A stretch of DNA of 64,000 bases from an uncultured Clostridia bacterium. GTDB taxonomy: Bacteria; Bacillota; Clostridia; Oscillospirales; Acutalibacteraceae. Location of the stretch: assembly GCA_947625785.1 (NCBI GenBank), contig CANQPS010000007.1, positions 1 through 64,000 on the forward strand, read 5' to 3'. A program made the position numbers and the translations under genes. A model generated the notes under the pieces. It was not told the origin of the DNA. It saw only the letters and a list, made by a program, of their open reading frames with translations, and made no database searches. The number at the start of each line of letters is the position of its first letter. The stretch's first letter is position 1. Shown here piece after piece: positions 42,312-51,099 of this stretch.

Positions 42312-42355
42312 AAAGCTGTATGCCAAAGAGGTTTTTTGGTGTACGGCTTTTTAAA
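42312..42355 (+). terminator. Riboswitch-controlled terminator before ribD
   Basis: AAAGCTGTATGCCAAA (42312-42327) pairs with TTTGGTGTACGGCTTT (42335-42350), with two non-Watson-Crick positions, followed by T's, just upstream of the ribD Shine-Dalgarno. FMN binding should favour this hairpin. The intervening ACCTA...TAGGT segment (about 42266-42296) may help form the alternative fold. Confidence 0.82.
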
Positions 42356-42373
42356 TTATGAGGTGAGATTAAT

Positions 42374-43471
42374 TTGAGTGAATTTGTACCTGATATTAAT
42401 TATATGAAAAGAGCCTTATTTCTTGCGGAAAAGGGCAAGGGTCATACATCACCCAATCCAATGGTTGGTGCTGTAATTGTAAAGAATGATAGAATAATAG
42501 GCGAAGGTTATCACGAAAAATGTGGTTCTGCACACGCTGAGATTAATGCCTTTAATAATTCCGTTGAAAATGTGGAGGGTGCTGATATGTATGTAACATT
42601 AGAACCTTGTTCACACTATGGTAAAACACCTCCCTGTGCAGATAAGATTATAGAAAAAAAAATAAAGCGTGTTATTATAGCGGCAAAAGACCCAAATCCC
42701 TTGGTTTCGGGAAATGGAATAAAAAAACTTCAGAATGCAGGCATAGAGGTTTATACCGATGTTTTGGAAAATGAAAGTATAAAACTTAATGAAGTATTTA
42801 TGAAATATATTATAAATAAAGAACCATTCGTAACATTAAAATTTGCGTCATCGCTTGACGGAAAAATAGCAACATATAGTGGAAAATCAAAATGGATTAC
42901 AAATGAAAAATCAAGAGATTATACACATACATTAAGGGGAATATATAGTGGAATAATGGTTGGCGTGGGAACAATCTTAGCCGATAATCCTATGCTCAAC
43001 TGCCGAAAAGATGGCTATAAAAATCCTGTAAGAATTATAGTTGACAGTGTATTATCAACGCCTATTGATTATAATGTAATAACAACAGCCAAAGATATAA
43101 GAACAATATTTGCAGTTACTGACAGAGCAGATATTAATAAAATTAACGCATTTAAGGAATTGGGAGCAAAAGTTATTGTATTTAACGAACAAAATAATAA
43201 AGTACCAATTAAAGAATTAATGTCCTATCTCGGTCAGAATGGCATAGATAGTATTCTTGTAGAGGGCGGTGGAACATTATCATTTTCAATGCTGGAAGAA
43301 AAATGTGTAGATAAAGTTATGTATTTTACCGCACCAATCATAATAGGTGGAAATAATGCAAAAAATGCTGTTGCCGGAAAAGGGTTTGAAAATCTTTTTG
43401 ATTGCATAAAATTAAAAAATATAGAGAGAAAATATTTTGATAATGATATTTTAACGGTAGGGTATATATAA
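42374..43471 (+). CDS. ribD: Bifunctional diaminohydroxyphosphoribosylaminopyrimidine deaminase/reductase
   Basis: Carries out steps two and three of riboflavin synthesis from the GTP branch. The 365-aa protein has the N-terminal cytidine-deaminase-like domain with the zinc motifs HAEINAF and PCSHYGKTPPC, and a DHFR-like reductase domain (about 145-365, with TLKFASSLDGK and the VEGGGTLS motif). Start is TTG 42374 after GAGGTGAG, immediately after the riboswitch terminator. Confidence 0.96.
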   Translation: MSEFVPDINYMKRALFLAEKGKGHTSPNPMVGAVIVKNDRIIGEGYHEKCGSAHAEINAFNNSVENVEGADMYVTLEPCSHYGKTPPCADKIIEKKIKRVIIAAKDPNPLVSGNGIKKLQNAGIEVYTDVLENESIKLNEVFMKYIINKEPFVTLKFASSLDGKIATYSGKSKWITNEKSRDYTHTLRGIYSGIMVGVGTILADNPMLNCRKDGYKNPVRIIVDSVLSTPIDYNVITTAKDIRTIFAVTDRADINKINAFKELGAKVIVFNEQNNKVPIKELMSYLGQNGIDSILVEGGGTLSFSMLEEKCVDKVMYFTAPIIIGGNNAKNAVAGKGFENLFDCIKLKNIERKYFDNDILTVGYI

Positions 43472-43487
43472 TAGAGGTGATAAAATT

Positions 43488-44153
43488 TTGTTTACCGGAA
43501 TAATTGAAGAAACAGGCACAATCAAAAATATTAAAGTAAGCGGTAATTCTGCAACTATTACTGTAAATGCAAATATTGTACTTCAAGATACAAAAATAGG
43601 TGACAGTATATGCACAAATGGTATATGCTTGACCGTCACTGATATGGGCAAAGGATACTTTTGTGCAGATGTAATGGCTGAAACAATGAGAAGAACAAAT
43701 TTAGGCTTTTTAACGACAGGCGATAAGGTCAACCTTGAAAGAGCATTATTATTAAATACAAGATTAGGCGGGCATATCGTAAGCGGACATATTGATGGTA
43801 CGGCAGCCATATCAAATATGGCTAAGGAAGATAATGCCGTATGGATTGAAATAACAGCAAATAATAATATTCTTAAATATATTGTTGAAAAAGGCTCTGT
43901 TGCAATAGATGGCATTAGTTTAACAGTTGCCAAATTGACAAGCAATAGTTTTTCGGTATCAATTATACCGCATACAGGGGAGAAAACTATTTTGCTTAAT
44001 AAGAAAAAGGGCGATTTGGTTAATATAGAGTGTGATATTATAGGTAAATATGTAGATAAATTAATACATTTTTCCAATAATTCCAATGACAAAGAATATA
44101 AAGAGAAATCAAATATTACAGAAGATTTTTTAAAGTTAAACGGATTTTTTTAA
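43488..44153 (+). CDS. ribE: Riboflavin synthase, alpha chain
   Basis: Dismutates two 6,7-dimethyl-8-ribityllumazine molecules to riboflavin. The 221-aa protein has two lumazine-binding repeats, starting MFTGIIEETG and about residue 100 (LGGHIVSGHIDG), and the motif SVAIDGISLTV. Start is TTG 43488 after GAGGTGA. Confidence 0.95.
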   Translation: MFTGIIEETGTIKNIKVSGNSATITVNANIVLQDTKIGDSICTNGICLTVTDMGKGYFCADVMAETMRRTNLGFLTTGDKVNLERALLLNTRLGGHIVSGHIDGTAAISNMAKEDNAVWIEITANNNILKYIVEKGSVAIDGISLTVAKLTSNSFSVSIIPHTGEKTILLNKKKGDLVNIECDIIGKYVDKLIHFSNNSNDKEYKEKSNITEDFLKLNGFF

Positions 44154-44180
44154 GATATAATATTATGAGGTGATTTAATA

Positions 44181-45380
44181 ATGAGTAAATTTAATACGAT
44201 TGACGAGATATTAGAAGATTTAAAATCAGGTAAGATAATAGTATTGCTTGATGATGAAAATCGAGAAAATGAGGGTGATACAATTTGTGCTGCAGAATTT
44301 GCAACATTAGAAAATATTAATTTTATGGCAAGTTATGCCAAAGGTTTAATATGTATGCCTATGTCAAAAGAATATACCGAGAAACTTGGTTTAAACCAAA
44401 TGTGTGAAGATAATACAGATAATCATTGTACGGCATTTACGGTATCAATAGATTATGTTGATACAACAACAGGTATTTCGGCATATGAGAGGTCTGTTAC
44501 AGCAATGAAAACGGTTGATGAAAATGCTAAACCACAAGATTTTCGCAGACCGGGGCATATGTTTCCATTAAGAGCAAAAAATGGTGGTGTTTTTGAACGA
44601 GAGGGTCATACAGAGGCAACTGTTGATTTAATGAAATTAGCCGGATTAAAGCCTGTTGGTATATGCTGTGAGATAATGAAAGATGATGGTATGATGGCAA
44701 GAACAGATGATTTAATAACATTTGCCCATAAACACAATCTTAAAATCGGAACTATTGCCGATTTAAAAAAATACAGAAAAGAAAAAGAAACAATTATTGA
44801 GCGTGTAGCAAGTGCAAAAATGCCTACACGATATGGGGATTTTACCATTATAGGATATAAAAATAAAATAAATGGTGAGCATCACGTAGCACTCACAATG
44901 GGAAATATTTCTGACGGCGAACCGATATTATGCAGGGTACATTCAGAATGTTTAACAGGTGATGCCTTTGGCTCATTAAGATGTGATTGCGGACAGCAGT
45001 TTGATTCGGCTATGAAAACTATTGCAAAGGAAGGACGAGGAGTATTATTATATTTGCGTCAGGAGGGTAGAGGAATAGGACTAATAAATAAAATAAGAGC
45101 CTATGAATTGCAGGATAAAGGTTATGATACCGTAGAAGCAAATATTATGTTAGGTTTTGCACCCGATTTGAGAGATTACTCGGTAGGGGCAAGTATTTTG
45201 AGAGATTTGGGTTGTAAAAAGTTGAGATTACTTACTAATAATCCACTTAAAATAAACGGTCTGTCAGCATTTGATATTGAAATTGTTGAAAGAGTACCAA
45301 TCATTATGGAGGTTGGCGAGAAAGACGAATTTTATCTTAAAACAAAGCAAAATAAAATGGGACATTTATTAAATTTATAA
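44181..45380 (+). CDS. ribBA: Bifunctional DHBP synthase/GTP cyclohydrolase II
   Basis: Supplies both precursors of riboflavin. The N-terminal half (1 to about 200) is 3,4-dihydroxy-2-butanone-4-phosphate synthase with [10 protein letters not shown] and [10 protein letters not shown]. The C-terminal half is GTP cyclohydrolase II with zinc cysteines in [18 protein letters not shown] and the catalytic region [11 protein letters not shown]. The 399-aa length is typical. Start follows GAGGTGA. Confidence 0.96.
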   Translation: MSKFNTIDEILEDLKSGKIIVLLDDENRENEGDTICAAEFATLENINFMASYAKGLICMPMSKEYTEKLGLNQMCEDNTDNHCTAFTVSIDYVDTTTGISAYERSVTAMKTVDENAKPQDFRRPGHMFPLRAKNGGVFEREGHTEATVDLMKLAGLKPVGICCEIMKDDGMMARTDDLITFAHKHNLKIGTIADLKKYRKEKETIIERVASAKMPTRYGDFTIIGYKNKINGEHHVALTMGNISDGEPILCRVHSECLTGDAFGSLRCDCGQQFDSAMKTIAKEGRGVLLYLRQEGRGIGLINKIRAYELQDKGYDTVEANIMLGFAPDLRDYSVGASILRDLGCKKLRLLTNNPLKINGLSAFDIEIVERVPIIMEVGEKDEFYLKTKQNKMGHLLNL

Positions 45381-45411
45381 TAAATATTAATAATTATGGA
45401 GGATTACAGAA

Positions 45412-45873
45412 ATGAATATTTTTGAAGGCAAACTTATAGCAGAAAACTTAAAAATTGGTATAGTAGTAGGTAGATTCAATGAATTTATAGGCTCAAAGTT
45501 ACTTAGCGGAGCTATTGACGGACTTGTCAGACACGGTGTTGAGGAAAATGATATAGATGTGGCTTGGGTGCCGGGGGCTTTTGAAATTCCTGTTATTGCT
45601 AAAAAAATGGCAGAAAGCAGGAAATATGATGCAATTATTTGTTTAGGTGCAGTTATCAGAGGTTCAACGACACATTATGATTATGTATGTACAGAAGTTT
45701 CAAAGGGAATAGCAACAGTATCATTAAATACAGGAGTACCTGTGTTATTTGGAGTTATTACAACAGAAAATATTGAACAGGCTATCGAGAGAGCCGGAAC
45801 AAAAGCAGGAAATAAAGGCTATGACTGTGCATTAAGTGCTATTGAAATGGCTAACTTAATCAGAAATTTATAA
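45412..45873 (+). CDS. ribH: 6,7-dimethyl-8-ribityllumazine synthase
   Basis: Condenses the RibB product with 5-amino-6-ribitylaminouracil. The 153-aa protein has GRFNEFI near the start, the WVPGAFEIP motif and the catalytic-His segment [13 protein letters not shown]. Start follows GGAGGAT. The HAD gene starts three bases after its stop. Confidence 0.96.
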   Translation: MNIFEGKLIAENLKIGIVVGRFNEFIGSKLLSGAIDGLVRHGVEENDIDVAWVPGAFEIPVIAKKMAESRKYDAIICLGAVIRGSTTHYDYVCTEVSKGIATVSLNTGVPVLFGVITTENIEQAIERAGTKAGNKGYDCALSAIEMANLIRNL

Positions 45874-45876
45874 TCT

Positions 45877-46551
45877 ATGAAAATAAATAATAATAAAATT
45901 ATTAATGCCAATACTATAATTTTTGACTATGACGGAACTCTATACAATAGTTCAATAGGTTATATAAAATCATTCAGAAAAATATGCGATATTCTTATAG
46001 GTGATGGTATAAAGATACCAAAACAGTATTCTGATAATGAAATTATTAAATGGCTTGGAGTTACGCCAAAAGATATGTGGGCGGAATTTATGCCTCAGCT
46101 TAGCGAAAAAGACAGAAAAAATTATTCTGTCAAATTGGGAGAATTAATTGCCCGGAGCATATCAAACGGCGATGGTGCTTTATATGATGGTGTAACAGAA
46201 ACTTTGCAGTATCTCAAATCAAAAAATAAAGTCTTAGTATTGTTAAGTAACTGCACAAATAAATATATGACAATGCATAAAAATAAATTTTCTCTTAATA
46301 AATACTTTGACTTATTTTGTTGCTCGGAGGATTTTGGATATATGAGTAAATCAGAGATTTTTTCGGGATATATAGAAAATCCTAATGAGAATTATATTGT
46401 TGTCGGTGACAGATATAAGGATATTGAAATATCAGAAAATAAAAAAAATGTTTTTGCTATTGGCTGCGGTTATGGTTTTGGCAATATTAGCGAACTTGAA
46501 AAAAGCGATATTATTATAGAAAATATATCAGAGCTTTGTGATATTTTATGA
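45877..46551 (+). CDS. HAD-family phosphatase, candidate riboflavin-pathway phosphatase
   Basis: A 224-aa HAD hydrolase with all four motifs: DYDGTL with nucleophile Asp17 and Asp19, Ser in LLSNCTN, a Lys in the SKSEIF segment and VGDRYKDIE. A small helical cap (about 28-100) places it in the phosphoglycolate-phosphatase-like subfamily. It follows ribH by three bases and has no good Shine-Dalgarno, so it is probably translated by coupling. The step removing phosphate from the RibD product has no gene of its own in the operon, and HAD enzymes do it in E. coli and Bacillus. That assignment is inference. Confidence 0.85.
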   Translation: MKINNNKIINANTIIFDYDGTLYNSSIGYIKSFRKICDILIGDGIKIPKQYSDNEIIKWLGVTPKDMWAEFMPQLSEKDRKNYSVKLGELIARSISNGDGALYDGVTETLQYLKSKNKVLVLLSNCTNKYMTMHKNKFSLNKYFDLFCCSEDFGYMSKSEIFSGYIENPNENYIVVGDRYKDIEISENKKNVFAIGCGYGFGNISELEKSDIIIENISELCDIL

Positions 46552-46571
46552 AATTAGAGAAGTGATTATTA

Positions 46572-47432
46572 ATGTCAAAAAGAAATAAAGGAATAATATG
46601 TATAATATTTTCAGCATTCTTTTTTGCACTTATGAATATGTTTGTAAGATTATCCGGTGATTTGCCCTCAACTCAAAAAAGTTTTTTCAGGAATTTTGTT
46701 GCATTGATTATGGCATTTATTGTTTTAATAAGGCAAAGAAGCAATTTTAAAATTAAAAAAGAAAATTTATTTGCATTAATAATTCGTGCAGCCTGCGGAA
46801 CATTAGGAATACTGTGTAATTTTTATGCTATTGATAATTTATATATAGCAGATGCGTCTATGTTAAATAAGTTATCGCCGTTTTTTGCAGTATTATTTTC
46901 GGCACTTTTTTTAAAGGAAAATTTAAAGCTGTATCAAATATTATCTATAATTACAGCATTTGTAGGTTGTATATTTATAATAAAGCCTACCGGTGATTTT
47001 TCTTCTATGGTACCATCACTTTTAGGAGTGCTTGGTGGATTAGGTGCAGGTGCAGCATATACGGCAGTAAGATACCTTACGCAAAAAGGAGAAAACGGTT
47101 CATTTATAGTATTTTTCTTTTCAGTATTCTCTTGTACGGTGACATTGCCGTTTTTGATATTGGATTTTCACCCTATGTCATTACAGCAAATAATATTTTT
47201 GATATTAGCAGGAGGAGCAGCAGCAGGCGGACAGTTTACTATTACTATGGCATATTCTTATGCACCGGCAAAGGAAATTTCGGTATTTGATTATTCACAA
47301 ATAATATTTTCGTCACTTTTAGGAATAATTGTATTTAGTCAATATCCGGACATATACAGTATAATAGGTTATATAATAATATGTTTAGTATCGGTATTTA
47401 TGTTTTTCAAAAATAAAAAACAGCCCTTATAA
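46572..47432 (+). CDS. EamA/DMT-family membrane transporter
   Basis: A 286-aa protein with about ten hydrophobic helices in two EamA repeats, the second starting about residue 150 (SLLGVLGGLGAGAAYTAVRY). Drug/metabolite transporters of this type carry small organic molecules. RibN-type family members move riboflavin. The position 20 bp after the HAD gene, before the operon's terminator, suggests a flavin-related substrate, but nothing in the sequence itself fixes it. Confidence 0.85.
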   Translation: MSKRNKGIICIIFSAFFFALMNMFVRLSGDLPSTQKSFFRNFVALIMAFIVLIRQRSNFKIKKENLFALIIRAACGTLGILCNFYAIDNLYIADASMLNKLSPFFAVLFSALFLKENLKLYQILSIITAFVGCIFIIKPTGDFSSMVPSLLGVLGGLGAGAAYTAVRYLTQKGENGSFIVFFFSVFSCTVTLPFLILDFHPMSLQQIIFLILAGGAAAGGQFTITMAYSYAPAKEISVFDYSQIIFSSLLGIIVFSQYPDIYSIIGYIIICLVSVFMFFKNKKQPL

Positions 47433-47436
47433 AAAA

Positions 47437-47474
47437 AACCAGAATTGTATTATTTAACAATTCTGGGTTTTTTA
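47437..47474. terminator. Bidirectional terminator between the EamA gene and mtnN
   Basis: AACCAGAATTGT pairs with ACAATTCTGG-GTT, flanked by an A run on the left and six T's on the right. Confidence 0.88.
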
Positions 47475-47488
47475 TCATCTTTTCATAG

Positions 47489-48184
47489 TTAAAATTCTTT
47501 TATAAATCGTGATATAATTTCTATTGACTTATCGGCAGCCATTATTCTGAATGTCTGAAAATCCATAAAACTATCCTTATCAATACTGTCAGATATAGTT
47601 CTGATTATAGCAAATGGAGTTTGATTTTTAGCACAAACTTGTCCTATACTGCCGCCTTCCATTTCACAGGCAAGAGCATTAAAGGTATCATTCAACCATA
47701 TGCGTTTTTCTTTACCGGAAATAAATTGGTCACCTGTCGCAATAACACCTGTTTCGCTATGAATACCATCAAGATTGTCGCAAATATTTTTTAATGTTTT
47801 TGTAATATTTTCATCACAATTAATATATACTGTATCTCCCTGCGGTAAATTTATAAGACCGAGAGGGTCACCTACGGCAGTTGTATCCATATCGTGTTGT
47901 ACAACAGAACTTGCAATAACAACATCACCGACATTTATTGTCGAAGATGTGCCTCCTCCTATGCCGCAGTTTATTATAATATCAGGATTATATTTAAGTA
48001 TCATTATTTGTGTACATATACCTGCATTTACTTTTCCTATTCCGCACATAGCCACAACACATTCTTTGCCGTATATATTGCCCTTTGTATATGTAGTATT
48101 ACTTATGATTTCGGTCTGAATATCTGACATTAGATTTACAATTCCGTCTACTTCTATATCCATAGCACCTATTATGCCTATCAT
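47489..48184 (-). CDS. mtnN: 5'-methylthioadenosine/S-adenosylhomocysteine nucleosidase
   Basis: Hydrolyses MTA and SAH, removing by-products of SAM-dependent reactions. The 231-aa PNP-fold protein has IGIIGAMDIEVD at the start, GIGKVNAGI, the VIASSVVQHDMD region and the C-terminal CEMEGGSIGQVC motif. Last of three minus-strand genes, 28 bp after rsmE. Confidence 0.95.
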   Translation of the reverse strand: MIGIIGAMDIEVDGIVNLMSDIQTEIISNTTYTKGNIYGKECVVAMCGIGKVNAGICTQIMILKYNPDIIINCGIGGGTSSTINVGDVVIASSVVQHDMDTTAVGDPLGLINLPQGDTVYINCDENITKTLKNICDNLDGIHSETGVIATGDQFISGKEKRIWLNDTFNALACEMEGGSIGQVCAKNQTPFAIIRTISDSIDKDSFMDFQTFRIMAADKSIEIISRFIKEF

Positions 48185-48212
48185 TTAACAACCAACTTTC
48201 TATTTAAATAAA

Positions 48213-48944
48213 TTAATCAAAATTTCCGTATTCATACATTATTGCAGATAGGGCAACAAGAGGAGCTGTTTCGGTTCTTAAAATTCTGTTACCTAATGTT
48301 GCAACTTTACCGCCAATATTTTTAATGCTTTCTATTTCGGAAATATCAAAACCACCCTCGGAGCCAATCAATATAGCAATATTTTTAATATTGCTATTAT
48401 GGGATAAAATATTTTTAAGCGGCTGACCTCCACATTCATAAAATACAATAATACAATCGAAATTACTAAGCATATCTAATGCACATTTGAAACTCACAAT
48501 ATCCCTGACTTTTGGAATAATAGCACGCCTTGATTGCATACTTGCTTGTAAAGCGATTTTATTATATCTTTCAAATTTTTTAGAAATCTGTTTACCGTCA
48601 GGTCGTGAGATACATCTTGAATTTATGATGGGAATAATTTCGTGAACACCTATTTCAATAGCCTTTTGTATAACAAATTCCATTTTGTCACCCTTTGGCA
48701 TACACTGAAATAAGGTAATATTTATATTAGGTTCGTGATTAGAAGGTTTACTATTTATAATATGAACAGTAACACTATTTTTATCAATAGCAGATATTTC
48801 ACAGAAATACTCTGTTTTGTTGTTATCGCACAATGTTATATTTTCTCCAATACTCATTCTCAATGATTTAGATATGTGAAAAGCATCTTCACCAATGATG
48901 GTATGATAATCCCCATTTATTTTATCCGTAAAAAACCAGTCCAT
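48213..48944 (-). CDS. rsmE: 16S rRNA m3U1498 methyltransferase
   Basis: SPOUT-class RNA methyltransferase of 243 aa. The N-terminal PUA-like domain is followed by the knot domain with SRCISRP, IGSEGGFDISEIE and the C-terminal LGNRILRTETAPLVAL motif, which are diagnostic for RsmE. It starts one base after the stop of the CrtO-like gene. Confidence 0.95.
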   Translation of the reverse strand: MDWFFTDKINGDYHTIIGEDAFHISKSLRMSIGENITLCDNNKTEYFCEISAIDKNSVTVHIINSKPSNHEPNINITLFQCMPKGDKMEFVIQKAIEIGVHEIIPIINSRCISRPDGKQISKKFERYNKIALQASMQSRRAIIPKVRDIVSFKCALDMLSNFDCIIVFYECGGQPLKNILSHNSNIKNIAILIGSEGGFDISEIESIKNIGGKVATLGNRILRTETAPLVALSAIMYEYGNFD

Positions 48945-48945
48945 A

Positions 48946-49482
48946 TTATATCCCCATATCAGATATAAACTGTTCGCAGTCTATATTAATTTGTTTTTTC
49001 TTATCTCTAAGTAATTTTTTTCTTAAGGTAAGAAGTCTAAATCTATTATATCTTTGTATTACATAAAAGGGCAAATTTCCTATTACGGCACAAAGACCTA
49101 ACACAAGTCCCATTAAACTTGTATTTATTATCAAAACAGGTATAATGCAAAGGCAATTCATACCGTGGTCCCATTCTCCACGACAAGTTTCCATTATAAA
49201 AGTATCAACATATTCAATAGTCAAATTAGATTGAATATGTTCCTTTGAAAAGCCTCCCTCAGACACAAATTGAGGTAATAAGTCTTTCCATTTATTTATT
49301 TTAAGGTGTTCACTGTACCATTTGCCATTTCTTTCCCATTTTCTTGCTGCAAAGTGTTTTAATCTATAATCAAAATTATCAGGTTTTAGTCTTCGGCAAA
49401 TATACATTGTACAACAGTGCCATACTATTATAAATGCAACAGTTAAGATAAATGCAATATATGAGGGTGCAAATTTAATCAT
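48946..49482 (-). CDS. CrtO-like membrane acyltransferase family protein
   Basis: A 178-aa protein with an N-terminal membrane helix (about 5-25) and two more near 115-150. Between them is the segment RKWERNGKWYSE...INKWKDLLPQ...EGGFSKEH and then FIMETCRGEWDHG. These match the family of glycosyl-4,4'-diaponeurosporenoate acyltransferase (CrtO of staphyloxanthin synthesis). No carotenoid genes are nearby and the family is widespread in non-pigmented Firmicutes, so the true acyl acceptor is unknown. Start ATG 49482 follows AAGGAGTGA. An upstream ATG at 49515 lacks an RBS. Confidence 0.78.
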   Translation of the reverse strand: MIKFAPSYIAFILTVAFIIVWHCCTMYICRRLKPDNFDYRLKHFAARKWERNGKWYSEHLKINKWKDLLPQFVSEGGFSKEHIQSNLTIEYVDTFIMETCRGEWDHGMNCLCIIPVLIINTSLMGLVLGLCAVIGNLPFYVIQRYNRFRLLTLRKKLLRDKKKQINIDCEQFISDMGI

Positions 49483-49706
49483 AGCGGCGTCACTCCTTTT
49501 GGTAATATAATACATACTAAATGTGAATAATATATGAACAAAATAATTATAATGGCTTTTCTGTATTATTTTGTTCTGGTTAGTAGATAATATTACAGGC
49601 TTTTAAAATTTGATATTAATTTATATTCTAAAATACAATTATATGTATATTCGGTTTTGATAAAATTTATCGTAGTTATATATATTGAAAAGAGGTTTTT
49701 AATATA

Positions 49707-50963
49707 ATGAATGTTGAAATATTATGTGTAGGTACAGAAATTTTACTTGGTGATATAGTAAACACAAACAGTGCATTTTTGGCAAGAGAACTTGCATCAT
49801 TAGGTGCAAATGTATTTCATCAAAGTGTCGTTGGCGATAATCCAAAGAGATTGAAAGAGTGTTTAAAATTAGCTATTGATAAAAATGACCTTGTAATAAC
49901 AACAGGTGGATTAGGACCAACCTGTGACGACCTGACAAAAGAAACAGTTGCAGAAGTATTTAACCGCAAGATGATAAAAGACGATAACAGTCTTAATCGT
50001 ATAAAAGAATATTTTGCAAAAAGCGGTCGTGAAATGTCCGTAAATAACGAAAAACAAGCATTAATTCCGGAAGGTGCAGTTACACTTGAAAACAATAATG
50101 GTACAGCCCCGGGAATATTGATTGAAGATAAAAATAATAATAAAACGCTTATAATGCTGCCCGGACCTCCAAGAGAAATGGAAAGAATGTTCAAGGAAAG
50201 TGTAGCACCGTATATTTCCAAAAGAACAGGAAAGACACTTGTATCGTCAACTGTTCATATTTTTGGAATGGGGGAATCGGCTGTTGAATATAAATTAAGA
50301 GATTTAATGAATAGTTTAACTAATCCTACACTCGCCCCATATGCAAAGGAAGGTGAAGTACAACTGAGGATTACTGCCCAAAGTGATACAAAAGAAAATG
50401 CTAAATCTATGATACAGCCGATAATTGAAAAAATTAAATCAATTATTCCAAACGAATATATATATGGTATTGATATAGGTAATTTACAAACAGCACTCGT
50501 AAAATTACTTAATGAAAAAAATATGAAAATAGCTACTGCCGAAAGTTGTACGGGTGGTCTTATATCAAAAAGAATAACGGAAGTTTCAGGTTCATCAAAT
50601 GTATTTGAATGTGGAATATGCAGTTATTCGGAACGCATAAAAAATAAAGCCCTAAAAGTTGATAATAATTTAATTAGTAAATATGGTGTTGTATCAGAGG
50701 AAGTCGCAAAAGCTATGGCAGAGGGTGTAAGAAAATTTGCAGATTCTGATATAGGTATATCGACAACGGGGGTTGCAGGCCCAACAGGTGCTACTGACAA
50801 AACTCCAATCGGCTGTGTTTATGTTGGAGTAAGCACAAAAAATAAATGTTATGCCACTAAACTAAATCTTTCGAGGGGAAAAAATGATGAAAGAGAATTA
50901 ATCAGGTATCTTGCGTCATCAAACGCCCTATATATAGCACTGACAGAATTAAAAAATAATTAG
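49707..50963 (+). CDS. cinA: CinA-family protein with nicotinamide-nucleotide amidase domain
   Basis: A two-domain 418-aa protein. The N-terminal MoaB/MogA-like part (VGTEILLGDIVNTN, TTGGLGPTCDD, MLPGPPREM) resembles the ADP-ribose pyrophosphatase half of CinA. The C-terminal domain from about 255 (TAESCTGGLI, STTGVAGPTG) is the PncC-type nicotinamide mononucleotide deamidase. Probable role is NAD salvage. In several Firmicutes it is also competence-linked. Start follows AAAGAGG. Confidence 0.93.
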   Translation: MNVEILCVGTEILLGDIVNTNSAFLARELASLGANVFHQSVVGDNPKRLKECLKLAIDKNDLVITTGGLGPTCDDLTKETVAEVFNRKMIKDDNSLNRIKEYFAKSGREMSVNNEKQALIPEGAVTLENNNGTAPGILIEDKNNNKTLIMLPGPPREMERMFKESVAPYISKRTGKTLVSSTVHIFGMGESAVEYKLRDLMNSLTNPTLAPYAKEGEVQLRITAQSDTKENAKSMIQPIIEKIKSIIPNEYIYGIDIGNLQTALVKLLNEKNMKIATAESCTGGLISKRITEVSGSSNVFECGICSYSERIKNKALKVDNNLISKYGVVSEEVAKAMAEGVRKFADSDIGISTTGVAGPTGATDKTPIGCVYVGVSTKNKCYATKLNLSRGKNDERELIRYLASSNALYIALTELKNN

Positions 50964-51038
50964 TAAAATTGCACAATCAGTATAATAAAATTTTGTGTTA
51001 AGAGTTTATTTTTTATTAATGAAATTTAGACGGATATA

Positions 51039-51047
51039 TGATATAAT
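51039..51047 (+). promoter_or_regulatory. Extended -10 promoter of secA
   Basis: TGATATAAT at 51039-51047 is an extended -10 element about 50 bp before the secA start. No clear -35 is seen. Confidence 0.55.
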
Positions 51048-51099
51048 AATAAAATGTGCATAGTGTATATGTTTTTAAATAAATCTGAGGTGAATAACA

